Shown: positions 53,573 through 61,936, numbered from the stretch's first letter. The stretch: 64,000 bases of DNA from Mesorhizobium sp. M8A.F.Ca.ET.218.01.1.1 (GCF_004791165.1 NZ_SRUZ01000015.1:1-64000), one strand, 5' to 3'. A program made the numbers and translations. The notes: generated from the sequence alone by a model not told the origin.

Positions 53573-54808
53573 TCATTCATGCCGGTGCCCGAAATGCCGG
53601 GCCGCCACCTCGACATGCGTATGTCGCGCATGCGCCGCGAAACGCTCGGTTTCGCCGACATCGTTGACCGCTTCGTTCGGCCACCAGGTGCCGCCGATGA
53701 CGATGCCTTCCGATACCAGCCGCTGATCGGCGGTGAGCGAGGCGCCAACCGCATCGACGAAGGTGAAGCGGCCTGGGCGTTGCCGCAGCACGGCGACGTC
53801 GCCGACGGTACCGACCGCCAGCGTGCCGAGGTCCGGCCGGGCGATCGCCCGCGCCGGCGCTTGCGTCGCCGCGCGCAAGACCTCGGCCACCGGCATGCCG
53901 AGCGCCATCAGCTTCGACATGCAGACCAGAATGTCGAAGGCCGGCCCGTCGACGCAGTAGAGATGCACGTCGCTCGAAATGACGTCGGGCGCCAGCCCCT
54001 CGGCCAGCATGGCGCGCGCGACGTCGAAGTCGAACGAACCCATGCCATGGCCGAGATCGAAGATGACGCCGCGTTCGCGCGCCAGCCGCATGTCGGGCCG
54101 CACCGCGCCGGAAGCGAAGACCGGCGCGTTGGGAAACGGCCGGAAGCAATGGGTGAGGATGTCGCCCCGGCGCAGGCGCGGCAGCACTTCGGAGCGGCCG
54201 GGTGGCGGCTCATCTATATGCGCCATCAGCGGCAGTCCGGCTTTGTCGGCGGCCTCCAGCGCCAGATCCACCGGCGCGATGCCGCTGGTGCCGCCTGCAT
54301 GCTTGCCGGAGCGGACCTTGACGCCGACCACGACGTCGGCGTGCTCGCGCGCCGCGGCCACCACCTCGCGCGGCTCGCAAAGCCGGAGATCGCTGCATTC
54401 GCCGACCGACACCGTCTGCGAGAAGCCGAAAATGCCGGCAAAGGAAATGTTGACATAGGCCAGGATGCGCACCTTCGAGCGCTCCATGACATGGCGGCGG
54501 AAGCCGAGAAAATTGCCCGCACCGGCGCTGCCGGCATCGATGAAGGTGGTGGTTCCGCTTTTCGCGGCGAGCCGGTCGGCATCGACGCCGAGCGAGGTGC
54601 CGCCCCAATAGACGTGGCTGTGCAGGTCGACGAGACCGGGCGCGACGATGCAACCGGTCGCATCGACCACCTGCGCGGCGCTGGTCACGGGGATGTCGGC
54701 GTCGACCGCGGCGACTCGGCCATTGGCGATGGCGACATCGCGTGGTGCGTCGATGCCGGACGCCGGATCGATCAGCCGTCCGCCCTTCAGCAGGAGGTCG
54801 AATTGCAT
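53573..54808 (-). CDS. Amidohydrolase/deacetylase-family metallohydrolase
   Basis: A 411-residue amidohydrolase-superfamily enzyme. The HxH metal site is in APGLVDLHSHVYWGG, a candidate bridging Lys in VVVGVKVRSGKHAGG, His in PLMAHIDEPPP and ILTHCF, and the late Asp in VISSDVHLYCVDGP. The wording matches the group annotated as amidohydrolase/deacetylase family metallohydrolase, related to dihydroorotase and N-acyl-amino-acid deacetylases. It is co-directional with the RidA gene 30 bases upstream and likely co-transcribed with it. A cyclic amide or N-acyl substrate is plausible. Confidence 0.9.
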   Translation of the reverse strand: MQFDLLLKGGRLIDPASGIDAPRDVAIANGRVAAVDADIPVTSAAQVVDATGCIVAPGLVDLHSHVYWGGTSLGVDADRLAAKSGTTTFIDAGSAGAGNFLGFRRHVMERSKVRILAYVNISFAGIFGFSQTVSVGECSDLRLCEPREVVAAAREHADVVVGVKVRSGKHAGGTSGIAPVDLALEAADKAGLPLMAHIDEPPPGRSEVLPRLRRGDILTHCFRPFPNAPVFASGAVRPDMRLARERGVIFDLGHGMGSFDFDVARAMLAEGLAPDVISSDVHLYCVDGPAFDILVCMSKLMALGMPVAEVLRAATQAPARAIARPDLGTLAVGTVGDVAVLRQRPGRFTFVDAVGASLTADQRLVSEGIVIGGTWWPNEAVNDVGETERFAAHARHTHVEVAARHFGHRHE

Positions 54809-54838
54809 GGAGATGCCTCCGCCTTGTTGCTTCGTCTT

Positions 54839-55204
54839 TCAGGCCGGCCTGTACGCGACGGCCTCGACTTCGATCTTGATGTCGATCATCAGCCGCGATT
54901 CGACCGTGGTTCGCGCCGGCGGATTCTTTGGAAAATGCCTGGCATAGACCGCGTTGAAGGCACCGAAGTCGCGCGCATCCTCCAGCCAGACAGTGGTCTT
55001 GACCACGTCGTCCATCGTGCAGCCGGCCAGCGCCAGCGCGGCCTTGACGTTGGCGAGCACCTGCTCGGTCTGTTCCGTGATGCCACCCTTGACCACGATG
55101 CCGTCGCCGCCGACCGGAACCTGGCCCGAGATAAAGACGAAATCGCCGGCCCGCACGGCGGGCGACAGCGGCACGTGGGACGTTCCAAAAGTCTGCTTGG
55201 GCAC
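54839..55204 (-). CDS. RidA-family protein
   Basis: A 121-residue RidA/YjgF/UK114 protein. Family features are SPAVRAGDFVFISGQVPVG, NVKAALALAGCTMDDVVKTT, and the conserved Arg in PARTTVESRLMI, which in RidA positions the imine/enamine intermediate for hydrolysis. RidA homologues encoded within catabolic operons often act on pathway-specific reactive amines, as RutC does in pyrimidine degradation. Here it precedes the amidohydrolase by 30 bases and lies opposite a candidate operator. Confidence 0.93.
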   Translation of the reverse strand: MPKQTFGTSHVPLSPAVRAGDFVFISGQVPVGGDGIVVKGGITEQTEQVLANVKAALALAGCTMDDVVKTTVWLEDARDFGAFNAVYARHFPKNPPARTTVESRLMIDIKIEVEAVAYRPA

Positions 55205-55303
55205 GGGATGGCTCCTCCGATGACGCGGCGAGGCACCGAGGCGGCACCCGCTTTGGGGGGAGATTTACCGCGATCGGGGCGATCCCGATAGGGGCTTTGT
55301 TGG

Positions 55304-55340
55304 AAAGCAACATTCTTCGAAATCCGTGTTGCTTTATTAC
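55304..55340. promoter_or_regulatory. Candidate operator with perfect inverted repeat AAAGCAACA-N14-TGTTGCTTT
   Basis: AAAGCAACA (55304-55312) and TGTTGCTTT (55327-55335) are exact inverted copies 14 bases apart. The right half is part of GAAATCCGTGTTGCTTT, which also occurs at 50323. It lies in the 219-base region between the divergent ridA and NTF2-like genes, about 90 bases from each start, a suitable position for control of both. Confidence 0.6.
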
Positions 55341-55423
55341 AGAAGCGCTTGCATCGTACGCGCTTGCCGGACGGGCTCGACGCCACGACGGACAGACGCC
55401 CTTGCGAGACGGAGACCCCGACA

Positions 55424-55909
55424 ATGACCTTCGACAAGAACCCGTTTCCTTCAGGCGACGCCGACCGCCACGCGCTGTGGGAGATGCTGGTGCGGCGCGA
55501 CATCGACGCCTTCATCGGCCAGGACTGGTCCATGGTCGAGAACGACTTCGTCGCCGAGAGCTTCTTTGGCATGCACGCGCATTTCCTAGCCAACGCCGAT
55601 GCCTGGCGGCTGCAATTCCCCAGGCTGGAAATCTATCGCGACGAGTGGCTGCGCCAGGCCAAGGAGACGGCGGCGACCAAATTCGCCGAGCCGCTGCGCG
55701 AGGCGCTGTTTCGCGTCACCAATCTGCGCGACATCGATGTCGACGGCGACCGCGCCGTGCTGCACAAGAAGTTCGACGGCAGCGTCGCCAAGGCGGATGG
55801 CAGCGTCGACCGGCTGAAATGGCAGACGCTGTATTTCTGCCGGAAGGTCGGGGCGAACTGGAAGATATCAGGCTTCGTCGGCTACATGCCCTATCCGCTG
55901 GGCGGCTAG
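55424..55909 (+). CDS. NTF2-like (SnoaL-type) protein
   Basis: A 161-residue protein that looks like a single cone-shaped NTF2/SnoaL domain: an N-terminal helix pair (HALWEMLVRRDIDAFIGQDW, SMVENDFVAESFFGMHAHFL), and beta strands ending in WQTLYFCRKVGANWKISGFV. The ATG at 55424 is placed by the conserved start of the domain and a GGAG 10 bases upstream. NTF2-like proteins serve as small dehydratases, isomerases or binding subunits. Another such domain is fused to the monooxygenase in the same locus, which suggests a shared substrate class. Confidence 0.75.
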   Translation: MTFDKNPFPSGDADRHALWEMLVRRDIDAFIGQDWSMVENDFVAESFFGMHAHFLANADAWRLQFPRLEIYRDEWLRQAKETAATKFAEPLREALFRVTNLRDIDVDGDRAVLHKKFDGSVAKADGSVDRLKWQTLYFCRKVGANWKISGFVGYMPYPLGG

Positions 55910-55913
55910 CCGA

Positions 55914-56549
55914 TCAGTAAAGCGTGACGAAGGCCGGGAACATCACGCCGGTCTCCCGCAAATACTCGATAAGCTCGATGGCCGGGAAGATGGCGAGGAA
56001 ATAGAGTCCGTCAAAGAAGGTGCGCCGCAGCGCGCGCGTCGAGAACCGCAGCTCGTCATTGTCGCGGTAGAGCAGCGGGTTCGGCCAGAACCGGGGCGTC
56101 GCCTTGATATAGGCTGTATAGGCCGCGCCGAACTTGCCCAGGAGATATTCGGCTTCCTTGCGCGCCGTGACGCGGAAGATGAGGAAGCTGGCAACGCCAA
56201 GGGCGGCGGCGGCCACCAGCGAGCCGTAGAGCAGGCCGATGCCGACCGCGCCGACCGTCGAGAAGAAGTAGAGCGGGTTCTGGCTCATCGAGAACGGTCC
56301 CGTCGAAACCAGCTCCTCATTCTTCTTGCCGCCGACATAGAGGATGCTCCACAGCCGGCCGACGACGCAGATCAGCACCAGGCAGAAGCCGACCAGTTCG
56401 AGCGTTTCGTGCCCATCCGAGCCTTCGCTGAGCGCCGGTTTGGTCAGGAACAGGAGCAGCACCGCCAGCGCCGCCGCGATGCGGATGAAAATCAGCCGCT
56501 TGCGCTGATCGAAAGCCTTCGAAACCGGCTTGAGGGAGGCGTAGGTCAT
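55914..56549 (-). CDS. Isoprenylcysteine carboxyl methyltransferase-like membrane protein
   Basis: A 211-residue membrane protein with four to five hydrophobic segments. The C-terminal half has the ICMT/PEMT signature: GGKKNEELVSTGPFSMSQNP followed by LYFFSTVGAVGIGLLYGSLV, and later ARKEAEYLLGKFGAAYTAYI. It presumably uses S-adenosylmethionine; bacterial members methylate lipids or unknown small molecules. The ATG at 56549 follows AGGAAA; a longer frame to 56615 has no RBS. It converges with the NTF2-like gene with only four bases between stops. Confidence 0.85.
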   Translation of the reverse strand: MTYASLKPVSKAFDQRKRLIFIRIAAALAVLLLFLTKPALSEGSDGHETLELVGFCLVLICVVGRLWSILYVGGKKNEELVSTGPFSMSQNPLYFFSTVGAVGIGLLYGSLVAAAALGVASFLIFRVTARKEAEYLLGKFGAAYTAYIKATPRFWPNPLLYRDNDELRFSTRALRRTFFDGLYFLAIFPAIELIEYLRETGVMFPAFVTLY

Positions 56550-56783
56550 TCGGGTTTTCCTGGGGCGCTCCGTGCGAGCCCGGCCACTGGGGCACGCCAT
56601 TGATGGCGGATACAAGGCGCTCGCCTTCTATCAGCGCACCGCGAGGCTTTCGTAAAGGCCTTTTGCGTCAACGACGGCGATCCTTACGAATTTGTATGCC
56701 AGCGGACAGGCTGGGGTGAAGCCGCTTGCCTATTGTCCGGATGCCGGATCGCCACCGCAACCATCGACATCGGGATATCTGCC

Positions 56784-57569
56784 ATGCTCGCGCTTCCCAC
56801 CGCACCAAACCAAAACAGGGTTCCCGACGTCACTCTCGATTTCTGGCTGATCAAGCTGATGGCCGTCACCATGGGCGAGACGGCGGCCGACTATCTCGCC
56901 GTCAATCTCGGGCTCGGACTGACCGTCACCTCGCTGATCATGACCGGCGTCCTCGTCATCGCCCTTGTCGCCCAGTTCGCGCAGAAGCGCTACGTGCCCT
57001 GGGCCTACTGGCTGGCGGTGGTGCTGATCAGCGTCGTCGGCACGCTGATCACCGACAATCTCGTCGACACGTTCGGCGTGCGCCTGCAGACCACCACGAT
57101 TGCCTTTTCCGTGGTGCTCGCGGCGACGTTCGCGGTCTGGTACGCAGCCGAACGGACGCTGTCGATCCACACCATCTTCACGACCCGGCGCGAGATCTTC
57201 TACTGGCTGGCGATCCTCTTCACCTTCTCGCTCGGCACCGCCGCCGGCGATCTGGTCGCCGAGAGCTTCGACATGGGCTATCTGACCACGGGCCTGCTGT
57301 TCGGCGGCGTCATCGCGCTCATCGCTCTCGCCTACTATCTGCTCCGTCTGGACGGCATCCTGGCCTTCTGGCTCGCCTACATCCTGACGCGGCCGCTTGG
57401 CGCGTCCTTCGGCGATTGGCTGTCGCAGCCCGTCGAATATGGCGGCCTCGGCTTCGGCACCACCTTCACCAGCCTGGTCTTCCTCGGCTGCATCGTCGCC
57501 CTGGTTCTCTACATGACGCTGAGAAAGAATGCCGACGAGCTCGACGAGATGTTGCTGGACTCGGATTGA
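56784..57569 (+). CDS. COG4705-type polytopic membrane protein
   Basis: A 261-residue membrane protein with seven or eight helices, in the COG4705 (membrane-anchored protein) group: DFWLIKLMAVTMGETAADYL at the start, SVVGTLITDNLVDTF, FYWLAILFTFSLGTAAGDLV, and AFWLAYILTRPLGASFGDWL. The paired GETAADYL and GTAAGDL motifs reflect an internal repeat. I start at the ATG at 56784; an in-frame ATG at 56733 adds 17 residues without improving the match. Function unknown; homologues are often located next to two-component genes, as here. Confidence 0.82.
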   Translation: MLALPTAPNQNRVPDVTLDFWLIKLMAVTMGETAADYLAVNLGLGLTVTSLIMTGVLVIALVAQFAQKRYVPWAYWLAVVLISVVGTLITDNLVDTFGVRLQTTTIAFSVVLAATFAVWYAAERTLSIHTIFTTRREIFYWLAILFTFSLGTAAGDLVAESFDMGYLTTGLLFGGVIALIALAYYLLRLDGILAFWLAYILTRPLGASFGDWLSQPVEYGGLGFGTTFTSLVFLGCIVALVLYMTLRKNADELDEMLLDSD

Positions 57570-57676
57570 ACCCAGGCGGCGAGCGCCGCGGGATCGGCCA
57601 GCTTCACCGCGGTCCTAGGAACCAACCCGTGCCGGTGATAGCCTGCCCCCGACATCGGCAATCAACCGGAACAGCG

Positions 57677-58360
57677 ATGCGACTTCTTCTTGTCGAGGAC
57701 GACCAAAGGACGGCCGATTACGTCGTCAGGGGGCTGACCGAGGCCGGCCATGTCTGCGACCTCCTGCGCGACGGTCATGACGCGCTTTTCGCGGCGACCA
57801 GCGGCGCCTACGACGTGATCATCGCCGACCGCATGATCCCCGGCCTCGACGGCCTGTCGATGGTCAAGGCGGTCCGCGCCGCGGGCGTGCGCACGCCGGC
57901 GATCTTCCTCACCTCCGTCGGCGGCATCGACGACCGCGTCGAGGGCCTCGAGGCCGGCGGCGACGACTATCTGGTCAAGCCCTTCGCCTTTTCCGAGCTG
58001 CTCGCCCGCATCAATGCGCTCGGCCGGCGGCCGGCGGCGCAGGAGCAGAAGACGGTGTTGAAGGTTGCCGACCTGGAGATGGACCTCATCATGCGGCGCG
58101 TCGTCAGGCAGGGCCAGCCGATCGACCTGCAGCCGAGGGAGTTCAGCCTGCTGGAGGTGCTGATGCGCGGCGAGGGCCGCGTCATCACCCGCACCATGCT
58201 TCTGGAGCGCGTCTGGGATTTTCATTTCGATCCCAAGACCAGTGTCGTCGAAACCCATATCAGCCGGTTGCGGGCCAAGGTCGACAAGCCGTTCGAAACC
58301 CAGCTCATCCATACCATCCGCAACACCGGCTACAGTCTGCACGCGCCGCTTTCCCAGTGA
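57677..58360 (+). CDS. OmpR-family response regulator
   Basis: A 227-residue regulator. The receiver has acidic residues in VEDD (6-9), phospho-acceptor Asp51 in VIIADRMIPG and Lys101 in YLVKPFAFSE. The C-terminal winged helix has LQPREFSLLEVLMRGEGRVI and ends with IHTIRNTGYSLH, typical of OmpR/PhoB-type proteins of the QseB/PmrA kind. It follows the COG4705 gene by 107 bases and precedes its kinase by a short stretch of tandem units. It probably controls the upstream membrane protein gene, though no binding repeats are recognised. Confidence 0.92.
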   Translation: MRLLLVEDDQRTADYVVRGLTEAGHVCDLLRDGHDALFAATSGAYDVIIADRMIPGLDGLSMVKAVRAAGVRTPAIFLTSVGGIDDRVEGLEAGGDDYLVKPFAFSELLARINALGRRPAAQEQKTVLKVADLEMDLIMRRVVRQGQPIDLQPREFSLLEVLMRGEGRVITRTMLLERVWDFHFDPKTSVVETHISRLRAKVDKPFETQLIHTIRNTGYSLHAPLSQ

Positions 58361-58373
58361 TCGCGATATCCCG

Positions 58374-58411
58374 ATGACCGCGAATTTCCCATGACCGCGA
58401 ACTTCAGATGA
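58374..58411 (+). other. Tandem 17-base start-site units forming two mini-ORFs
   Basis: Three units with a period of exactly 17 bases start at 58374, 58391 and 58408 with ATGACCGC. The first two differ at three positions. Because 17 is not a multiple of three, each of the first two ATGs opens a six-codon frame (MTANFP, MTANFR) whose TGA overlaps the next ATG as ATGA. The third ATG is the start of the sensor kinase. Confidence 0.7.
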
Positions 58412-59778
58412 CCGCCACCTGGACCCGCCTGCTGCGCAGCACGCCGTTCCGGCTTGCCCTGACATTCGCCTTCCTGTTCATGCTGGCCTTCGTGCTGGCG
58501 GGCGCCATCGTCTACCAGATGATGAGCGCCGATCTCGCCGAGCAGCTTGACGACACCATCAAGGAAACCTACGCAGTCATCGCCTCAGCCTATGCCGACA
58601 ACGATCCCAAGGAGCTGGTCGAGACCGTGGAGAGCCACGCCACGCGCAGCCCGAAGAAGGAGCAGCTGTTTTCGCTGACCGACTCGGCCGGTAACCGCCT
58701 GGCCGGCAACTTCACCGCGGCCGGGCTTCCCGACGGCTTCTCGATGTTCGGCGCCGAGATGCCTGGCCTGCCCCCGGACACCGAATACCGCGCCTATTCC
58801 GGTTCGGTCGGCGCCAACACCTTGACCGTCGCCTTCAGCCTCTCCGAGACGGAGGAGCTGGAAACGATCATGCTGATGAGCTTCGGCTGGGCGACCCTGA
58901 TCATCACCGGCCTGGCCGTCACCGGCGGCGCCCTGCTCGCCTCGCGCGTCCAGCGCCGCCTCGACGGCATTGCCGCCACGATGGTCGACGTCTCGCATGG
59001 CCGGCTGGATACCCGCATCCCGCTGACCGGCAAGGACGACGACATCGACATCGTCTCCAGCCAGGTCAATGACGCGCTCGATCGCCTGTCGGCGCTGGTC
59101 GAAGGCATGAAGCAGGTCAGCGCCGACATCGCGCACGATTTGAAGACGCCGCTCAACCGGCTGCAGATGATCCTGGAGAGCGCCGCCGACAAGGCCGCGC
59201 GGCGCCAAGACGTCTCCGACGATCTGGCCGACGCGCGTTCCGAAGGCCACCAGATCAACGAGACTTTCGATGCGCTGCTGCGGATCGCCCAGATCGAGGC
59301 CGGCGCGCGCAAGGCGCGCTTCACCGATGTCGATCTCGGCGAGATCCTGCGGACCATCGCCGAGATCTACACCGACGTGGCCGAGGATGACGGGAAGGTG
59401 CTGTCGCCCACGCAGCTGAACGAAATGGTGGACCGGGTCCATGGCGACCGGGAACTGTTGACGCAGATGTTCGCCAATCTGGTCGAGAACGCGCTGCGCC
59501 ATTGCCCTCCCGGCACGACCATCAACCTGACGGTGACGCGCCGGGGCGAGCGTGTCCTTGCCAGCGTCGCCGACAATGGCCCCGGTATTCCTCCGGGCGA
59601 GCGCGAAAAAGTGTTTCAGCGGCTCTACCGGCTGGATCACAGCCGGTCGACGCCCGGCAGCGGCCTTGGCCTCAGCCTCGTCCGGGCCATCGCCGATCTG
59701 CACGGCGCGACCATCGCGCTTGAGGACCGTAAGCCCGGCCTCGCCGTGGTGGTGAGTTTTCCCGTAGCTACGGCTTAG
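58408..59778 (+). CDS. Membrane sensor histidine kinase
   Basis: A 456-residue kinase paired with the preceding regulator. It has an N-terminal membrane helix (LALTFAFLFMLAFVLAGAIV), a periplasmic segment of about 110 residues, a second helix (SFGWATLIITGLAVTGGALL), a HAMP domain, a HisKA box IAHDLKTPLNRL (His243) and an HATPase domain (NLVENALRHC, VADNGPGIP, GSGLGLSLVRAI). The periplasmic part is compact and without a known sensor domain. Starts at 58374 and 58391 upstream are out of frame, so the ATG at 58408 is the functional start. Confidence 0.93.
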   Translation: MTATWTRLLRSTPFRLALTFAFLFMLAFVLAGAIVYQMMSADLAEQLDDTIKETYAVIASAYADNDPKELVETVESHATRSPKKEQLFSLTDSAGNRLAGNFTAAGLPDGFSMFGAEMPGLPPDTEYRAYSGSVGANTLTVAFSLSETEELETIMLMSFGWATLIITGLAVTGGALLASRVQRRLDGIAATMVDVSHGRLDTRIPLTGKDDDIDIVSSQVNDALDRLSALVEGMKQVSADIAHDLKTPLNRLQMILESAADKAARRQDVSDDLADARSEGHQINETFDALLRIAQIEAGARKARFTDVDLGEILRTIAEIYTDVAEDDGKVLSPTQLNEMVDRVHGDRELLTQMFANLVENALRHCPPGTTINLTVTRRGERVLASVADNGPGIPPGEREKVFQRLYRLDHSRSTPGSGLGLSLVRAIADLHGATIALEDRKPGLAVVVSFPVATA

Positions 59779-59917
59779 CCGACAAATTGCCGGTGCTGGC
59801 CAGGCCAGCTTGGGTTCCTCGCCCCCGCTTTGGCTACGCTATGAACACATCTTCTGTGACTGGCGTGATCGGCCCGAGGCTTGATTGCCACGTGGTTCCC
59901 CCAATCCGTCGCTGCTT

Positions 59918-60075
59918 CGCAGCGCCACCTTTCCCCCCTCCGGAGGGAAAGGAAGGGAGCGTTGCTGGACGCGCGTTGACGGCTAAAAAGGCCTGGCGCC
60001 TTTCCTCTCCCCCGTCGATCGGGGGGTCCGAAGGACGGGCGAGACCGGTGGCTCGCCCCGGCAAGTGGCTCGGCG
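59918..60075. repeat. Cluster of short palindromes in a gene-free stretch
   Basis: The 446 bases from 59779 to 60224 hold no gene I can support. They contain an inverted repeat CCTTTCCCCCCTCC/GGAGGGAAAGG (59928-59952), related to the element at 5503, and CCCCCGTCGATCGGGGGG (about 60010-60027). The latter is flanked by GGCGCCTTTCC and CTTGCCGGGGCGAGCC-like blocks. This looks like a degenerate member of the intergenic repeat families. It separates the kinase from the convergent Lrp gene. Confidence 0.55.
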
Positions 60076-60224
60076 AAGCCGAGACGGAGTGGGGGTCGAC
60101 CAGCGCGGCACAAGACAATTCACGCGCTAAGCCGTCATGCCACGCGATCGCCGCTACCAGCCGCCCGGAAATGCGCGCATGCTTAGCGCCTCTGGCGGGA
60201 GCGAGGAGCCCGAGTCCTGAGTAC

Positions 60225-60653
60225 TCACCTGTCGATCCGCGTCGACAGGATGATCGACGACGACGTCCGTTCGACCCCCTCCATGGCGCCGATCTGGTCG
60301 AGGAGCGTGTCGAGGTCGCGGATCGACGGCGCGTCGACGATGACGATCATGTCGAAATTGCCGCTGACGGAGTGCAGTGTCCTGACCGGCGGCAGCGCCT
60401 GCAGGGCGCGCACCACTTTGTCGGCGAGCTTGGGCGTGACGGTGAGCAGCACATGTGCCCTGACTAGCCCCTGCTCATAGTCCGGCGACAGCCTGACGCC
60501 ATAGCCCGTGATGATGCCGCGCTGCTCCAGCCGCTCGATCCGGCTTTGCACCGTCGTGCGCGACACGCCGAGCTGGCGCGCCAGTTCGGCCGTCGAGGCG
60601 CGCGCGTTGGCGCGCAGCAGCGAAAGCAGGGCCTGTTCGGCATCACTGAGCAT
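60225..60653 (-). CDS. Lrp/AsnC-family transcriptional regulator
   Basis: A 142-residue regulator with an N-terminal helix-turn-helix (ASTAELARQLGVSRTTVQSR followed by IERLEQRGIITGYGVRL) and a C-terminal RAM/AsnC ligand-binding domain (VRTLHSVSGNFDMIVIVDAP). The ATG at 60653 is preceded by AAAGGA; a TTG seven codons earlier is less likely. It is divergent from the lysine 6-dehydrogenase-like gene across about 120 bases, the usual position of an amino-acid-responsive activator of a catabolic gene. Lysine or a derivative is the likely effector, by inference. Confidence 0.9.
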   Translation of the reverse strand: MLSDAEQALLSLLRANARASTAELARQLGVSRTTVQSRIERLEQRGIITGYGVRLSPDYEQGLVRAHVLLTVTPKLADKVVRALQALPPVRTLHSVSGNFDMIVIVDAPSIRDLDTLLDQIGAMEGVERTSSSIILSTRIDR

Positions 60654-60774
60654 TTCGACGAATCCTTTCGGCAATTCGACAAAAGATAGGGTTCACATTG
60701 CAGGATTCCACGCTTCCTTTCGACAGGCAAGCTGCGATGATTCCGGCAAACGCGGATCGCAGGGGAATTTGACC

Positions 60775-61878
60775 ATGAACAAAATCGTTATCGTCGGGGC
60801 CGGCAAGATCGGCTCGACCATCGCCGAAATGCTTGCTGAAACGGGCGACTACCAGGTCACCCTCGTCGACCGCTCGGCGGCACAGCTCACTGCTGCCGAG
60901 GTGCCCGATAGCGTCGAGACGCTCGAACTCGACATCGCGGCGGTCGGTGCGCTCGAGGCGGCGCTCACCGGCAAGTTCGCGGTGCTGAGCGCCGCCCCCT
61001 TCCATCTCACCACGCGCATCGCCGAGGCGGCGGCCAGCGCCGGCGTGCATTATCTCGACCTCACCGAGGATGTCGTCTCGACCAGGCGCGTCAAGGAACT
61101 GGCCCGTTCCGCCAAGAGCGCCTTCATCCCGCAATGCGGGCTGGCGCCGGGCTTCATCTCGATCGTCGCCAACGACCTCGCCAGCCGCTTCGACACGCTG
61201 GAAAGCGTGCGCATGCGCGTCGGCGCGCTGCCGCAATACCCGTCCAACGCGCTGAACTACAATCTGACCTGGAGCACCGACGGCGTCATCAACGAATATT
61301 GCGAGCCTTGCGAGGCGATCGTCGAAGGCGAGCTGGTCGAAGTGCCGCCGCTGGAAGAGCGCGAGGAGTTCTCGCTCGACGGCGTCACCTACGAGGCGTT
61401 CAACACCTCCGGCGGGCTCGGCACCTTGGCCGAGACGCTGAAGGGCAAGGTGCGCACGCTGAACTACCGCACCATCCGCTATCCCGGCCATGCCGCGATC
61501 ATGAAGGCGCTGCTCAACGATCTCGGCCTGCGCCATCGCCGCGACGTGTTGAAGGACATTTTCGAAAGTGCTTTGCCGGCGACGCTGCAGGACGTGGTCA
61601 TCGTCTTCGTCACCGTCAGTGGCCGCAGACAAGGCCGTCTGCTGCAGGAGACCTACGCCAACAAGATCTACTCCAGGCGGGTCGGCCAGACGGTGCGCAG
61701 CGCCATCCAGATCACCACGGCTTCCGGAATCTGCGCCGTGCTCGACATGCTGGCTGACGGCTCGCTGCCGGGGACAGGCTTCGTCAAGCAGGAGGAGATC
61801 GCGCTCGACGCCTTCCTCGCCAACCGCTTCGGCCGCGCCTATGCCCAGCACGATATGGTAAGCCGGCTGGCGGGGTGA
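60775..61878 (+). CDS. L-lysine 6-dehydrogenase-like (saccharopine dehydrogenase family)
   Basis: A 367-residue NAD-dependent enzyme. It has a Rossmann start (KIVIVGAGKIGSTIAEMLAE), FAVLSAAPFHLTTRIAEAAA, GVHYLDLTEDVVSTRRVKEL, IPQCGLAPGFISIVANDLAS and PQYPSNALNYNLTWSTDGVI. These phrases match the Agrobacterium L-lysine 6-dehydrogenase group, which deaminates the epsilon-amino group of lysine to allysine. The ATG at 60775 follows AGGGGAATTTGACC. It is divergent from the Lrp gene, which supports a role in lysine catabolism; a general saccharopine dehydrogenase-like role is the alternative. Confidence 0.87.
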   Translation: MNKIVIVGAGKIGSTIAEMLAETGDYQVTLVDRSAAQLTAAEVPDSVETLELDIAAVGALEAALTGKFAVLSAAPFHLTTRIAEAAASAGVHYLDLTEDVVSTRRVKELARSAKSAFIPQCGLAPGFISIVANDLASRFDTLESVRMRVGALPQYPSNALNYNLTWSTDGVINEYCEPCEAIVEGELVEVPPLEEREEFSLDGVTYEAFNTSGGLGTLAETLKGKVRTLNYRTIRYPGHAAIMKALLNDLGLRHRRDVLKDIFESALPATLQDVVIVFVTVSGRRQGRLLQETYANKIYSRRVGQTVRSAIQITTASGICAVLDMLADGSLPGTGFVKQEEIALDAFLANRFGRAYAQHDMVSRLAG

Positions 61879-61894
61879 AGAGCGCCAGCCTTTC

Positions 61895-61922
61895 TTCCTT
61901 CTCCCACAAGGGGAGAAGGAAA
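61895..61922. terminator. Single type C hairpin between convergent genes
   Basis: CCTTCTCCCACAAGGGGAGA with AGG forms a hairpin with a short loop. It is one half of the type C repeat seen at 51423-51574. It lies in the 58-base gap between the lysine dehydrogenase and E3 stops, where it could terminate transcription from both sides, though it lacks a long T run. Confidence 0.55.
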
Positions 61923-61936
61923 GACCAACGCCGCGC

